A DNA stretch of 64,000 bases. It comes from an uncultured Bacteroidales bacterium (lineage in GTDB: Bacteria; Bacteroidota; Bacteroidia; Bacteroidales; UBA932). The notes under the pieces are model-generated. The model did not search any database and was not told the origin of the DNA. It worked only from the letters and a program-made list of their open reading frames with translations. Where the stretch lies: the NCBI GenBank assembly GCA_905233345.1, contig CAJODQ010000003.1, forward strand, positions 52,600 through 116,599, in the 5' to 3' direction. The first letter of the stretch is position 1; each line of letters opens with the position of its first letter. Of this stretch, positions 1 through 7,147 are shown piece by piece. Position numbers and translations under genes: made by a program.

Positions 1-1
1 C

Positions 2-1660
2 GTGCTCAATGAGATGGGTCATCCGCTCCACGCTTTCGACGCGGCGAAGATCGCCGGCCGGAAAGTGGTGGTGCGCCGCAGCACGCCCGACTGCAAGTTT
101 ACGACCCTCGACGGGGTGGAGCACACGCTTTGCGGCGACGACCTCGTGATCTGCGACGCGGAGAAGCCGATGTGCATTGCCGGCGTGTTCGGCGGCCTCG
201 ACTCCGGTGTCACCGAGTCGACCACCGAGGTGTTCCTCGAGGCGGCTTATTTCAACCCTGTGGCCATCCGAAAGACCTCGAAGCGCCAGGGTCTCAAGAC
301 CGACGCTTCGTTCCGCTACGAGCGCGGCATCGATCCCACCGCGACGATGGTCGCTGCCCGCCGCGCCGCCCTGCTCCTGCAGGAGATCGCCGGTGCGACC
401 GTGGTCGGCGCGCCGCAGGAGGTCTGCGCGAAGCCGTATGAGCCGGTCCGCGTTGAGCTGGATTACGCACGCATGGACAGCCTCATCGGCAAGAAGCTGG
501 GCGCTGAGACGTACCAGCGGATTCTGGAGAGCCTGGATTTCCAGATCCTGTCGGCCTCGCCGTGCGGCTGTGTCGTGGCTGTTCCGGCTTATCGCGTGGA
601 CGTGACACGCGAATGCGACGTGGTGGAGGAAGTGCTCCGCATCTACGGCTACAACAACATTGAGCTCCCCGTGAGCATGAAGGCTTCCATCAATCCGTCG
701 GAGCATCCCGATCCGGAGAAGGTGCGCAAGACGGTCTCCGACCTGCTGGCCGACCGCGGTTTCGTGGAGATCATGAACAATTCGCTGACGAAAGGGGAGT
801 ACTACGACAAGCTCAAGACCTATCCGGCAGAGCAGTCGGTGCCCGTCGTCAATCCGCTCAGCAACGACCTGAATGTGATGCGGCAGACGCTGATTTTCAA
901 TGCGCTGGAGGTGGTGGCGCGCAACATCAACCACCAGAACAGCAACCTGCGTCTCTTCGAGATCGGCAATTGCTACAGCTACCAGCCGAAAGAGGGTGCC
1001 GAGAACCCGAAGGCCGATCTGAAGAGCTACCGCGAGGAGCAGCGGCTTTGCCTGGTGGTCACCGGTCCGGGCGCCAAGTCCTGGCGCAACGAGCTGGGTG
1101 CCGGCAACTATTTTGCGCTGAAGGGTTATCTGGAGCTGCTGCTGAAGCGCTTCAAGGTGGATCTCTACGACCTTGACATTGAGGCCGCGCCCGCCGATCT
1201 CTTCGCCGAGGGCCTGACCTACAAACTGGGCAACAAACGCCTGGCCATGGCCGGCACGGTGTCGAAGACGCTGCTCAAGCAGTTTGACATCAAGCAGCCG
1301 GTGTTCGTGGCCGAGATTCACTGGCCGGTGTTCTTCGAACTGGTGAAGCGCGACAAGATCAAATACAAGGAACTGCCCCGCTTCCCGGAGGTGCGCCGCG
1401 ACCTGGCGTTGCTGCTCGACGAGGGTGTCTCGTTCGCCGAGCTTCGCAAGACCGCGTTCCAGACGGTCCGCGGCATCCTGCGGCAGGTCAGCCTCTTCGA
1501 CGTATACCGTGGCCCGAAGATCCAGCCCGACAAGAAGCAATATGCCATCAGCTTCATCCTCCAGGACGAAGAGAAGACCCTCACCGACGCCGCCGTCGAG
1601 TCCACGATGGCCAAGCTCCTCAAGGCCTTCGAAACGAAGCACGGCGCGACGCTGCGTTGA
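2..1660 (+). CDS. pheT: Phenylalanyl-tRNA synthetase beta subunit, 5' truncated by the window edge
   Basis: Beta chain of the alpha2-beta2 enzyme that charges tRNA-Phe in the cytoplasm. The 552 visible residues are the C-terminal two thirds of a protein usually near 800 residues; the tRNA-binding N-terminus lies outside the window. Visible parts are the B3/B4 core (MGHPLHAFD near the left edge, then GGLDSGVTE and KTDASFRYERG), the B5 region (RVDVTRECDVVEEVLRIYGYNN), the catalytic-like module, and the C-terminal anticodon-binding fold (FPEVRRDLALLLDE to SFILQDEEKTLTD). The reading frame is open to the left edge, so the apparent start is internal. It ends at a TGA, followed by a GC-rich repeat rather than another gene in the same unit. 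Confidence 0.96.
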   Translation: MLNEMGHPLHAFDAAKIAGRKVVVRRSTPDCKFTTLDGVEHTLCGDDLVICDAEKPMCIAGVFGGLDSGVTESTTEVFLEAAYFNPVAIRKTSKRQGLKTDASFRYERGIDPTATMVAARRAALLLQEIAGATVVGAPQEVCAKPYEPVRVELDYARMDSLIGKKLGAETYQRILESLDFQILSASPCGCVVAVPAYRVDVTRECDVVEEVLRIYGYNNIELPVSMKASINPSEHPDPEKVRKTVSDLLADRGFVEIMNNSLTKGEYYDKLKTYPAEQSVPVVNPLSNDLNVMRQTLIFNALEVVARNINHQNSNLRLFEIGNCYSYQPKEGAENPKADLKSYREEQRLCLVVTGPGAKSWRNELGAGNYFALKGYLELLLKRFKVDLYDLDIEAAPADLFAEGLTYKLGNKRLAMAGTVSKTLLKQFDIKQPVFVAEIHWPVFFELVKRDKIKYKELPRFPEVRRDLALLLDEGVSFAELRKTAFQTVRGILRQVSLFDVYRGPKIQPDKKQYAISFILQDEEKTLTDAAVESTMAKLLKAFETKHGATLR

Positions 1661-1661
1661 G

Positions 1662-1690
1662 TTACTGGGGCTCCGCCCCCAACCCCGCCG
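1662..1690. repeat. GGGGC-N3-GCCCC intergenic element, copy A
   Basis: A short GC-rich element directly after pheT: TTACTGGGGC, three bases, GCCCC, then an AACCCCGC tail. A near match lies at 63691-63720 after tRNA-Arg. The GGGGC/GCCCC arms can form a small hairpin, but no T-run follows, so a terminator role is not supported. Its function is unknown. Confidence 0.5.
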
Positions 1691-1780
1691 CTCCGACCTT
1701 GCTATTGCGCTTGGCTATCCCTGCCCGGTCTCCGCTGGCGCCTGATAGCGCGATCGTCATTATTTGTCATTCTGTACGCA

Positions 1781-2674
1781 GTGAAGAATCTTTTCTCATC
1801 GGTTCAACGATATGCATCGCTGGTGAAGTTCGCGCATACGATCTTCGCCCTGCCGTTTGCGCTCGTCGGCTTCCTGCTGGGATGGAAGGAGCCGGGCGCC
1901 CACTTTACCTGGGTGCTCCTGATCCAGATACTCGGCTGTATGGTCTTCGCCCGCAGCGCCGCGATGGGCTTCAACCGCTGGGCCGACCGTGAGATCGATG
2001 CACGCAATCCGCGCACCGAGGGACGCGATATTCCTGCCGGCCGCATCTCGCCCCGGCAGGCACTCGTCTTCTCGCTCGTCAATGTCGCGCTTTTCGTGGC
2101 CGTGGCCTGGACGATCAACCCGCTCTGTGGCGGCCTGTCTTTCGTCGCGTTGATTTTCCTGCTGGGTTACAGCTATTTGAAACGTTTCACCTGGCTTTGT
2201 CATTTCGGCGTGGGCGCGGCACTGGGCATAGCCCCGGCAGGCGCTTTCATCGCCGTGACGGGCCATCTGACGCTGCCTGTCGTCCTACTGACGCTGATGG
2301 TTTTCTTCTGGTCCAGCGGCTTCGACATCCTCTATGCCCTGGCCGACGAAGAAATCGACCGTGCCCAGGGCCTGCACTCCATTCCGCAGCGTTTCGGCCG
2401 CAAGCGGGCGATGGGCATCGCCTGGGCGGTCCATGTGCCGGAGTTCGGGCTGGTGCCGTGGTTTCTGGTTGCGGCAGGCCGGGCCAATCCAGCCGTCTGT
2501 CTGACGGACGCCTGGGGCATCGCCGCCGGCGTCTTCTTCCTGGCCATGCTGGTCTACCAGCACGTCATCATCTCTCCCCGCGACCTCTCCCGCCTCAACG
2601 CCGCCTTCTTCACCGCCAACGGCGTCGCCTCCCTCGCCTTCTGCGTCCTCATCTACCTCTCCGTTCTGCTATAG
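1781..2674 (+). CDS. UbiA-family polyprenyltransferase, probably of the menaquinone (MqnP-like) type
   Basis: Integral membrane aromatic prenyltransferase that joins a polyprenyl chain to an aromatic quinone precursor. It has the two Asp-rich motifs of the superfamily, NRWADREIDARNPRT and a later DILYALADEEIDRAQG, between about eight hydrophobic segments. The first motif, followed by GRDIPAG, resembles the UbiA group linked to menaquinone made by the futalosine route; that subgroup assignment is from memory. At 297 residues it has normal family length. The start is a GTG at 1781, chosen because homologues begin only a few residues before YASLVKFAHTIFALPFA; the bases around it resemble a common TCATTCTG...GAAGAATC intergenic repeat, so the start is less secure than the rest. 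menG, another quinone gene, lies at 58619. Confidence 0.85.
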   Translation: MKNLFSSVQRYASLVKFAHTIFALPFALVGFLLGWKEPGAHFTWVLLIQILGCMVFARSAAMGFNRWADREIDARNPRTEGRDIPAGRISPRQALVFSLVNVALFVAVAWTINPLCGGLSFVALIFLLGYSYLKRFTWLCHFGVGAALGIAPAGAFIAVTGHLTLPVVLLTLMVFFWSSGFDILYALADEEIDRAQGLHSIPQRFGRKRAMGIAWAVHVPEFGLVPWFLVAAGRANPAVCLTDAWGIAAGVFFLAMLVYQHVIISPRDLSRLNAAFFTANGVASLAFCVLIYLSVLL

Positions 2675-2789
2675 CTTGTGCCTGGGCGCTCGCTCCGCGG
2701 CTCTGGTTTCCGTCTTGCTCCCGAAAAAAGGTCGCTTCACCGGAAACACACCCGCCACTTCGCTCGCGTGTGAGCATGAGGAGCAGACA

Positions 2790-2818
2790 CCGTCACGCAA
2801 CGCATGAGCCCCAGAAAT
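2790..2818 (+). repeat. 29 bp direct repeat, left copy
   Basis: An exact 29-base match to 6655-6683 in the same orientation. It begins CCGTCACGCAACGC and ends GAGCCCCAGAAAT. The pair brackets the RAYT island, like a duplicated target or attachment site, but the repeat could simply be a dispersed intergenic word. Confidence 0.7.
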
Positions 2819-2920
2819 AAACGCTGCTGATTGCGCCCGCTCCGCGGCTTTGATCGCCGGCTGTGATCGTTCCACGTTTCTGATCATCGTCTTCGCCCGC
2901 TCCGCGGCTCACGAATGTAA

Positions 2921-3066
2921 CCAGCGGGGTAGGTCTCCCGGTGTTTTGGGGTAGGTCGGACGAAGGGTGTCGGACTTACCCCAGGAATCGGCCATCCAAT
3001 CCCTCTTTCAGGGTAGGTCCCAATCATTCCATTCGACCTACCCCAATTATTCTCCAGACCTACCCC
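2921..3066 (+). repeat. GGGGTAGGTC palindromic element, left copy (REP-like)
   Basis: This element has five GGGGTAGGTC-type units in alternating orientation, at about 2926, 2948, 2974 (reverse, GACTTACCCC), 3011 and 3035 (reverse, GACCTACCCC), plus a sixth reverse unit ending at 3066. Adjacent opposed units can fold into hairpins. About 120 bases of it match 6204-6326 in inverted orientation with scattered differences. Palindromic units next to a RAYT gene are the expected substrate of that transposase family. Confidence 0.75.
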
Positions 3067-3129
3067 GATGAATGCGGTTTCCTCGCCGAAAACTGAGGCT
3101 CCATTCATTGTCCCCTCTCTGTATCCTTC

Positions 3130-3160
3130 TTTGAGAAAACGGCAGGATGTCTTATCTTTG
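3130..3160 (+). promoter_or_regulatory. Bacteroidota-type promoter, TTTG-N19-TATCTTTG
   Basis: A TTTG at 3130-3133 and TATCTTTG at 3153-3160 are separated by 19 bases, matching the -33/-7 consensus of the Bacteroidota primary sigma factor. The -7 box ends seven bases before the ATG at 3168, so the transcript would have almost no leader. Confidence 0.75.
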
Positions 3161-3167
3161 TAGAATT

Positions 3168-3509
3168 ATGGCAGAGATCAACGTTTATCAACAGTATTTC
3201 TTGGCTTCGGGTACTTTCAACGGCGTACCGCGTCATGCCGTTTCCGTGTTGCTGATTTCCACTTCGGAGGCGGGACAGATCCGCTATGAAGTGGCTGTGA
3301 ATTTCTTCCCGCACAACGACGCCGAAGACTTCGCCGTATCGTATGACGCCTATTTCAGCAAGGTGCTATACGATGCGCCAGGCCGACGGTCCGGGAAACG
3401 GGAAGCTCAACTCTTGGAAACCCTTCAACATGAAGCCGACGCCCTTGCCGCCGCAACCGGCGCCACCATCTTCTGGGACAAACCGCTCGGAGCCGCCCGG
3501 CGCGGATAA
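3168..3509 (+). CDS. Small protein of unknown function
   Basis: A 113-residue soluble protein that I do not recognise. It begins MAEINVYQQYFLASGTFNG, continues with alternating beta-like stretches (VSVLLISTS, IRYEVAVNFFP), and ends in a helical segment rich in Ala and Glu. No signal peptide or membrane segment is present. The ATG at 3168 is preferred over an upstream in-frame start at 3147 because the upstream start lies ahead of the predicted -7 box. It converges with the thioredoxin-like gene only six bases downstream. Being real is supported by the strong promoter and an uninterrupted frame. Confidence 0.6.
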   Translation: MAEINVYQQYFLASGTFNGVPRHAVSVLLISTSEAGQIRYEVAVNFFPHNDAEDFAVSYDAYFSKVLYDAPGRRSGKREAQLLETLQHEADALAAATGATIFWDKPLGAARRG

Positions 3510-3515
3510 ATCGGG

Positions 3516-4577
3516 CTAAAGGTTCTTCTGTAAATATCGTTCGAATTCGTTGAGGTTGTGGTGACCTTGGAGGACAACGTTGCCTTGTGGATCGAGCAGG
3601 AAGAAGTGAGGAACACCCTCTACGGAATAGCGGGCGCTGATGATTCCTTCGAGGTCGAAGATCTGGTCGTAGTTGATCTTCATTTCGGAGATGGCTGCTT
3701 TGGAAAGATCCGGCTGGTCACGAACCGTTACACCGAGAATCCTGAGACCTTTTTCGGCGAAAAGGTTGTTCAGACGAATGACATTGGGAATCTCATCGCG
3801 ACAAGGCCCGCACCAGCTGGCCCAGAAGTCGAGCAGGACATACTGACCTTGGCCGATCCGTTTGTCGTGGCATTCGCTGGCATCCATTTCTTCCTGCTGC
3901 AACACGTTTCCCTCCGGCCCCACTTTGACAAACAGGACTCGACCTTCCGTTTTCTCCATGGCACGTGCCTTTTTGTAAGTCAATAGCGACGCCAGTCCTT
4001 CATCTTCCCGGATGAAGCTACCACCTTGATTCAGCAATTCCTCCATTTCCTCATATTCAAGATCATGGGAGAGCAGTCGCATGGCTTGTAGTCCGACTGC
4101 ATCGTAGCTGTGATCAAGGTATGTTTTCCGCATCAAAGAATCCATATAAAAGCTGGCATCTACCTCGGGATCCAGGTCTCCCATCAGCAAGTCGTACAAC
4201 TCATGGATGAAGCTATTCATTGCGGCCGTCAACGGACTGCCGGATGACTGTTGGGTATTGAAATCGACCGTCATCTCCCGTGTGTCAGCCACGATTTCCA
4301 TCATGTCAAAAATATCGCCGTTGCCGACATCATTTCCTTCTGCATCAATGAGTTTGATTTGTTGCTGGATGCACGGATCCTGAACCGTCCTGAGCGTAAA
4401 CATTCCGTTTTCAACCAGACAGGTATCCACGCCGTTTTTGTCACATATCAGAACCGCATAGTAATCCTTTGCCGGATCCGGGACTGTGACGGCGCCCTGG
4501 ATGGTACAGGTTTTGTCGGAAGAGCAGCCGATGCATAGCATCAGCAGAAACGCGGAGAGTAGGAGCAACTTTTTCAT
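3516..4577 (-). CDS. Thioredoxin-fold lipoprotein (TlpA/ResA-like thiol-disulfide oxidoreductase)
   Basis: Probably a membrane-anchored periplasmic oxidoreductase. A lipoprotein signal ends in CIGC (lipid Cys at about residue 18). Next comes an N-terminal region of the DUF4369 kind common before Bacteroidota thioredoxins (GAVTVPDPAKDYYAVLI...), then a helical middle. The C-terminal thioredoxin domain has the active site FWASWCGPCRDEIP and a cis-Pro loop, VEGVPHFFL. With the ATG at 4577 it is 353 residues. An upstream in-frame TTG is rejected because it overlaps the predicted -7 box at 4584-4591. It diverges from the lipocalin-like lipoprotein at 4656. Both CXXC cysteines are intact, so redox activity is likely; the substrate is unknown. 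Confidence 0.88.
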   Translation of the reverse strand: MKKLLLLSAFLLMLCIGCSSDKTCTIQGAVTVPDPAKDYYAVLICDKNGVDTCLVENGMFTLRTVQDPCIQQQIKLIDAEGNDVGNGDIFDMMEIVADTREMTVDFNTQQSSGSPLTAAMNSFIHELYDLLMGDLDPEVDASFYMDSLMRKTYLDHSYDAVGLQAMRLLSHDLEYEEMEELLNQGGSFIREDEGLASLLTYKKARAMEKTEGRVLFVKVGPEGNVLQQEEMDASECHDKRIGQGQYVLLDFWASWCGPCRDEIPNVIRLNNLFAEKGLRILGVTVRDQPDLSKAAISEMKINYDQIFDLEGIISARYSVEGVPHFFLLDPQGNVVLQGHHNLNEFERYLQKNL

Positions 4578-4583
4578 ATTATG

Positions 4584-4591
4584 CAAAGTTA
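4584..4591 (-). promoter_or_regulatory. -7 box TAACTTTG for the thioredoxin-like gene
   Basis: On the minus strand TAACTTTG ends six bases before the ATG at 4577, which predicts a nearly leaderless mRNA. A weak TTGC-like -33 element lies about 21 bases further upstream. Confidence 0.6.
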
Positions 4592-4655
4592 GTTTTTTTT
4601 CCTTCGTGTACGCAAGAATCTGCCGGTTCCGGCATTTATCAGGAAAACGAAACCC

Positions 4656-5066
4656 ATGAAGAAGCTCTTGAATCTGTTTTTATGCATAGCGCTGCTGGTG
4701 GCGGTGTTGGGCAGTTGCGAGAAAATTGATGTGAACAAACTGGAAGGCACCTGGACGGAGCAGTATGATCCCATGCTCTTTGCCATGGATGGATTCATGC
4801 AATACACTTTTGACGGGAACAACGGCTATCAGCTCCATGTCTATGACGCACTCTCCGGCGAATCGCACGACTACAGCGGCCATTATGCCATCGACCTGAT
4901 CGACAAGGGCACCATAACCCTCAACCCGGAAATGTCCGATTTCAGCAATGTCTGCTATACCATCGTCAAGCTGACATCCCATGAGATGGAGTGGCAGCGG
5001 CAAGGAACCACCTACTCCCAGGGCGGGTGGGGTTACGACTACCGGCACTTCGTGAGGGTCAAATAG
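4656..5066 (+). CDS. Small lipocalin-like lipoprotein
   Basis: A 136-residue predicted lipoprotein: MKKLLN start, a hydrophobic core and a lipobox ending VLGSC (Cys 21). The mature part begins EKIDVNKLEGTWTEQYD, the KLxGxW opening typical of lipocalin-like domains in Bacteroidota. A series of predicted beta strands follows. No catalytic residues are recognisable; ligand binding is an inference from the fold. It is divergent from the thioredoxin-like lipoprotein and inside the RAYT island. Confidence 0.7.
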   Translation: MKKLLNLFLCIALLVAVLGSCEKIDVNKLEGTWTEQYDPMLFAMDGFMQYTFDGNNGYQLHVYDALSGESHDYSGHYAIDLIDKGTITLNPEMSDFSNVCYTIVKLTSHEMEWQRQGTTYSQGGWGYDYRHFVRVK

Positions 5067-5174
5067 ACAGGGCATAAAAATGCAAGCAAAACAAGTCGAT
5101 CCAGAATTCGCCGAAATGGCGACATGCGAATTGGAAAGGACCGACTGATGATCCTGGCCGTATCCTGTTATGCT

Positions 5175-6098
5175 TCATTTGTTTTGACGCAGGATATTAG
5201 CCACCTCTTCACGGGCAATGCCGAAACCGCGGGCGAGCTGCGGAATGGAGGTATTCGTCGTCCGGTAGATATAGGGAACGATGCGGGCATGCTCGGTACG
5301 GACCAGCGCGGAAACCGGCTTGCCGAACCAGCGGTCGCAGACCGATGTAATCAGTTTGAAAAAGTCGCCGTCGAGTAGCCGGGTCCGGGGGCCATCGACC
5401 AATTTCTCATTCATTTCAGCTATGTTTACAGTTCCGATGGCCTTGAGCAGAAATGCCTGGGAACCGTTGAAGACTTCCTCAACATAGGCATAGTCCGTCG
5501 CGCTGACAGGCTCCAGACAACCATCTGCGTCGATCAGCCAGGGTAATCTTAGCAGAGAATCGTTGGTGTGGAAGAGCGTCTCTCGCTCCCGCTTGGTCAG
5601 CGAAGTGACAGGCCGTGTCCACCCCTTGCACTGACCCCGGCAAAAGAGCGCACGATAACCTGACCACGGATATCTTTCCACGCTATCGCCATTGTCGAGC
5701 GCGTTGCGGAAGACATAGGCGATGGCGTTGCGTAGATACCACTCGGTGTCGATCCACTGGACATCTACACATTTGTCATGATAAAGCCTTCGCTCATGAT
5801 ACTTGTGGCTGAACCACATGGCGTAGCGCCGACGGATCTCGTCTCCGCAGGCTTTTGCCTGCTCGTAGTCTTCCGCCAACAGAATGACATGCAAATGGTT
5901 CGAAACCACCACATAGGTTACAACCTTGACGTTCGTTGCCAACGCACACAAAAAGACATACTTGACCAGTACGTCGTAGTCTTCCTCATCGCGGCAGATG
6001 ATCGCTTTCTCCAAACCCTCCAGACTCACATGAAAGGGGTACACACGGCGGGCAGATCCGTCTGGCATCTCCCGCACAATCGCTCGCAACATAGCCAT
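5175..6098 (-). CDS. REP-associated tyrosine transposase (RAYT, Y1/TnpA_REP family)
   Basis: A single-strand DNA nuclease of the HUH (Y1) class, related to IS200/IS605 transposases but normally domesticated and single-copy. The HUH motif is VSNHLHVILL (His 68 and His 70 from the chosen start). The likely catalytic tyrosine is Tyr 128, in NAIAYVFRNALDNG, and YPWSGYRA matches the usual RAYT motif. A C-terminal helix-turn-helix-like tail (TSIPQLARGFGIAREEVANIL) ends the 308-residue protein. The ATG at 6098 is used because the upstream extension would cross the -7 box at 6115-6122. GGGGTAGGTC palindromes flank it on both sides and are the expected substrates. All catalytic residues are present. 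Confidence 0.85.
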   Translation of the reverse strand: MAMLRAIVREMPDGSARRVYPFHVSLEGLEKAIICRDEEDYDVLVKYVFLCALATNVKVVTYVVVSNHLHVILLAEDYEQAKACGDEIRRRYAMWFSHKYHERRLYHDKCVDVQWIDTEWYLRNAIAYVFRNALDNGDSVERYPWSGYRALFCRGQCKGWTRPVTSLTKRERETLFHTNDSLLRLPWLIDADGCLEPVSATDYAYVEEVFNGSQAFLLKAIGTVNIAEMNEKLVDGPRTRLLDGDFFKLITSVCDRWFGKPVSALVRTEHARIVPYIYRTTNTSIPQLARGFGIAREEVANILRQNK

Positions 6099-6114
6099 CG
6101 GTTCATTGTTTTCA

Positions 6115-6122
6115 CAAAGATA
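6115..6122 (-). promoter_or_regulatory. -7 box TATCTTTG for the RAYT gene
   Basis: TATCTTTG on the minus strand lies 16 bases upstream of the ATG at 6098. It sits inside the longest open frame and so decides the start. No clear -33 TTTG is visible at the right spacing. Confidence 0.55.
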
Positions 6123-6203
6123 AGCACAGCCGGCGTGGACCGGGCTGCAAAAAAGCAAAATCTTTTACAAATTCGTGAAAATCTATATGTACGTAGCATC
6201 AAT

Positions 6204-6326
6204 GGGGTAGGTCGAATGGAAAGGCTGGGACCTATCCCATTGGAGGGCCTCGATGGCCGATTCTTGGGGTAAGTCCGACATCATTTGTTCGACCTACCCC
6301 AAACAGCGGGAGACCTACCCCGCCGG
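6204..6326 (-). repeat. GGGGTAGGTC palindromic element, right copy (inverted)
   Basis: Read on the minus strand, this stretch matches 2921-3043 almost throughout: the same order of GGGGTAGGTC units, the same AATCGGCCATC core between them, and the same spacing within a few bases. It lies about 100 bases upstream of the RAYT start. The two copies are therefore inverted repeats around a ~3.1 kb interior. Confidence 0.75.
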
Positions 6327-6370
6327 TATAACGAAAGGGCAAAGGCAGCCGAGATGTTGTGCCGGAAGGT

Positions 6371-6437
6371 GCACTTATCTCCCGTCAGGAGGCTACGGGA
6401 CAATGAGGGTCCCGTAGCCCCTGACGATGATAAGTGC
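6371..6437. repeat. 67-base nearly perfect hairpin
   Basis: Outer arms GCACTTATC (6371-6379) and GATAAGTGC (6429-6437) enclose inner arms GTCAGG/CTGAC and GGCTACGGGAC (6391-6401) with GTCCCGTAGCC (6409-6419), around a seven-base loop. No T-run follows, so it is not a standard terminator. It could be a palindromic insertion or a small structured RNA. Confidence 0.6.
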
Positions 6438-6452
6438 CTTACAGATGCAGAG

Positions 6453-6473
6453 ATGCCGGGTCAAGCCCGGCAT
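6453..6473. repeat. ATGCCGGG-CCCGGCAT dispersed palindrome, copy 1
   Basis: An eight-base perfect palindrome, ATGCCGGG and CCCGGCAT, around TCAAG. The same unit recurs at 21275-21295 (inverted) and 38496-38516, with a variant at 63583-63603. This kind of palindrome is widespread between genes in many bacteria. Confidence 0.75.
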
Positions 6474-6654
6474 GACGATGTAGAACGAACGGCTGTTGCG
6501 AACATAGGGACTAGGGTTGTCCGGAGCCGCGAGCATTTTTCGCGAGCGGGCCGACCACCGATCCGGAGAGCAAGCGCAGACAGCGCTAAAGGGTTGCGTG
6601 ATCGTGGATGCGACGATTTCTGAGCGGCAGGAAAAAGGCAGACAAGTGTAAGTT

Positions 6655-6683
6655 CCGTCACGCAACGCATGAGCCCCAGAAAT
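6655..6683 (+). repeat. 29 bp direct repeat, right copy
   Basis: Identical to 2790-2818. Its last base is the first base of the complement of the stop codon of the minus-strand gene at 6683, so the repeat touches the 3' end of that gene, as integration or duplication sites often do. Confidence 0.7.
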
Positions 6684-7135
6684 TAATACATTCCCGGAAT
6701 GACGTTGCCCTCGGTGCCGGGAGCGATGGTGCTGAGCACCTCGGTGTTCTGGTCGTCGATGGACGTGTTCTTCTCCCGGATCGAAACGATGTCGTCCACG
6801 ATGTAGCGCGTGTGGCCGCGCCAGGGGAGACGGCCGAAATACTCCTTATAGTGGAGGTCCATCACCTTGCCGCTTTCGGTCATCAGGTGCTCGGCGATTT
6901 CCTTGTCGGCAATCGAGAACTCGAAGGTGTTCGACTGGACGCCGGTGGTCTGGGTCCGGATGCCTGTCTGGATCAGTTTGCCTTCGTAGGTCTTCCAGAT
7001 GACGCCCTTGTGGACGACGTAGTTGAGTTCACCGCTGCGGACGCCTTCGCCGAAGACGAAGTAGAAGCGGAAGTAGCAGAAGATGGCCAGTCCCACGATG
7101 AGGACGGCGACCAGGCTCCAAATTAACTTTTTCAT
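6683..7135 (-). CDS. Conserved membrane-anchored small protein of unknown function
   Basis: 150 residues with one N-terminal transmembrane segment (about residues 4-30, LIWSLVAVLIVGLAIFCYF) and a mature domain with GEGVRSGELNYVVHKGVIWKTYEGKL and LHYKEYFGRLPWRGHTRYIVD. This pattern is familiar from a Bacteroidota family often mislabelled 6-phosphogluconate dehydrogenase; it has no dehydrogenase features. The function is unknown; location is probably the inner membrane facing the periplasm. It lies 12 bases downstream of the membrane protein at 7148 and is probably co-transcribed with it. Confidence 0.75.
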   Translation of the reverse strand: MKKLIWSLVAVLIVGLAIFCYFRFYFVFGEGVRSGELNYVVHKGVIWKTYEGKLIQTGIRTQTTGVQSNTFEFSIADKEIAEHLMTESGKVMDLHYKEYFGRLPWRGHTRYIVDDIVSIREKNTSIDDQNTEVLSTIAPGTEGNVIPGMY

Positions 7136-7147
7136 ATACAGGACATT

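Larger units (their letters stand above)
2675..3129. other. Non-coding interval with short repeats
   Basis: About 450 bases with no credible gene. It holds three copies of a CCGCTCCGCGGCT-like word (near 2690, 2839 and 2898), the first copy of the 29 bp direct repeat (2790-2818) and the left GGGGTAGGTC element (2921-3066). The short open frames here have no start signals and no recognisable product. Confidence 0.6.
2790..6683. mobile_element. Putative RAYT-associated island bounded by direct and inverted repeats
   Basis: The interval is framed by a 29 bp direct repeat (2790-2818 and 6655-6683) and, inside it, by inverted ~120 bp REP-like elements (2921-3066 and 6204-6326). It carries a RAYT transposase gene, a thioredoxin-fold lipoprotein, a lipocalin-like lipoprotein and a small unknown gene. 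The nested repeats are visible; that the whole block moved as a unit is inference. Confidence 0.4.

Noticed and set aside
1667..1679. Terminator for pheT in the GGGGC-N3-GCCCC element
   Set aside because: No T-run follows, and a near match occurs at 63691 after an unrelated tRNA gene, so it is better described as a repeat.
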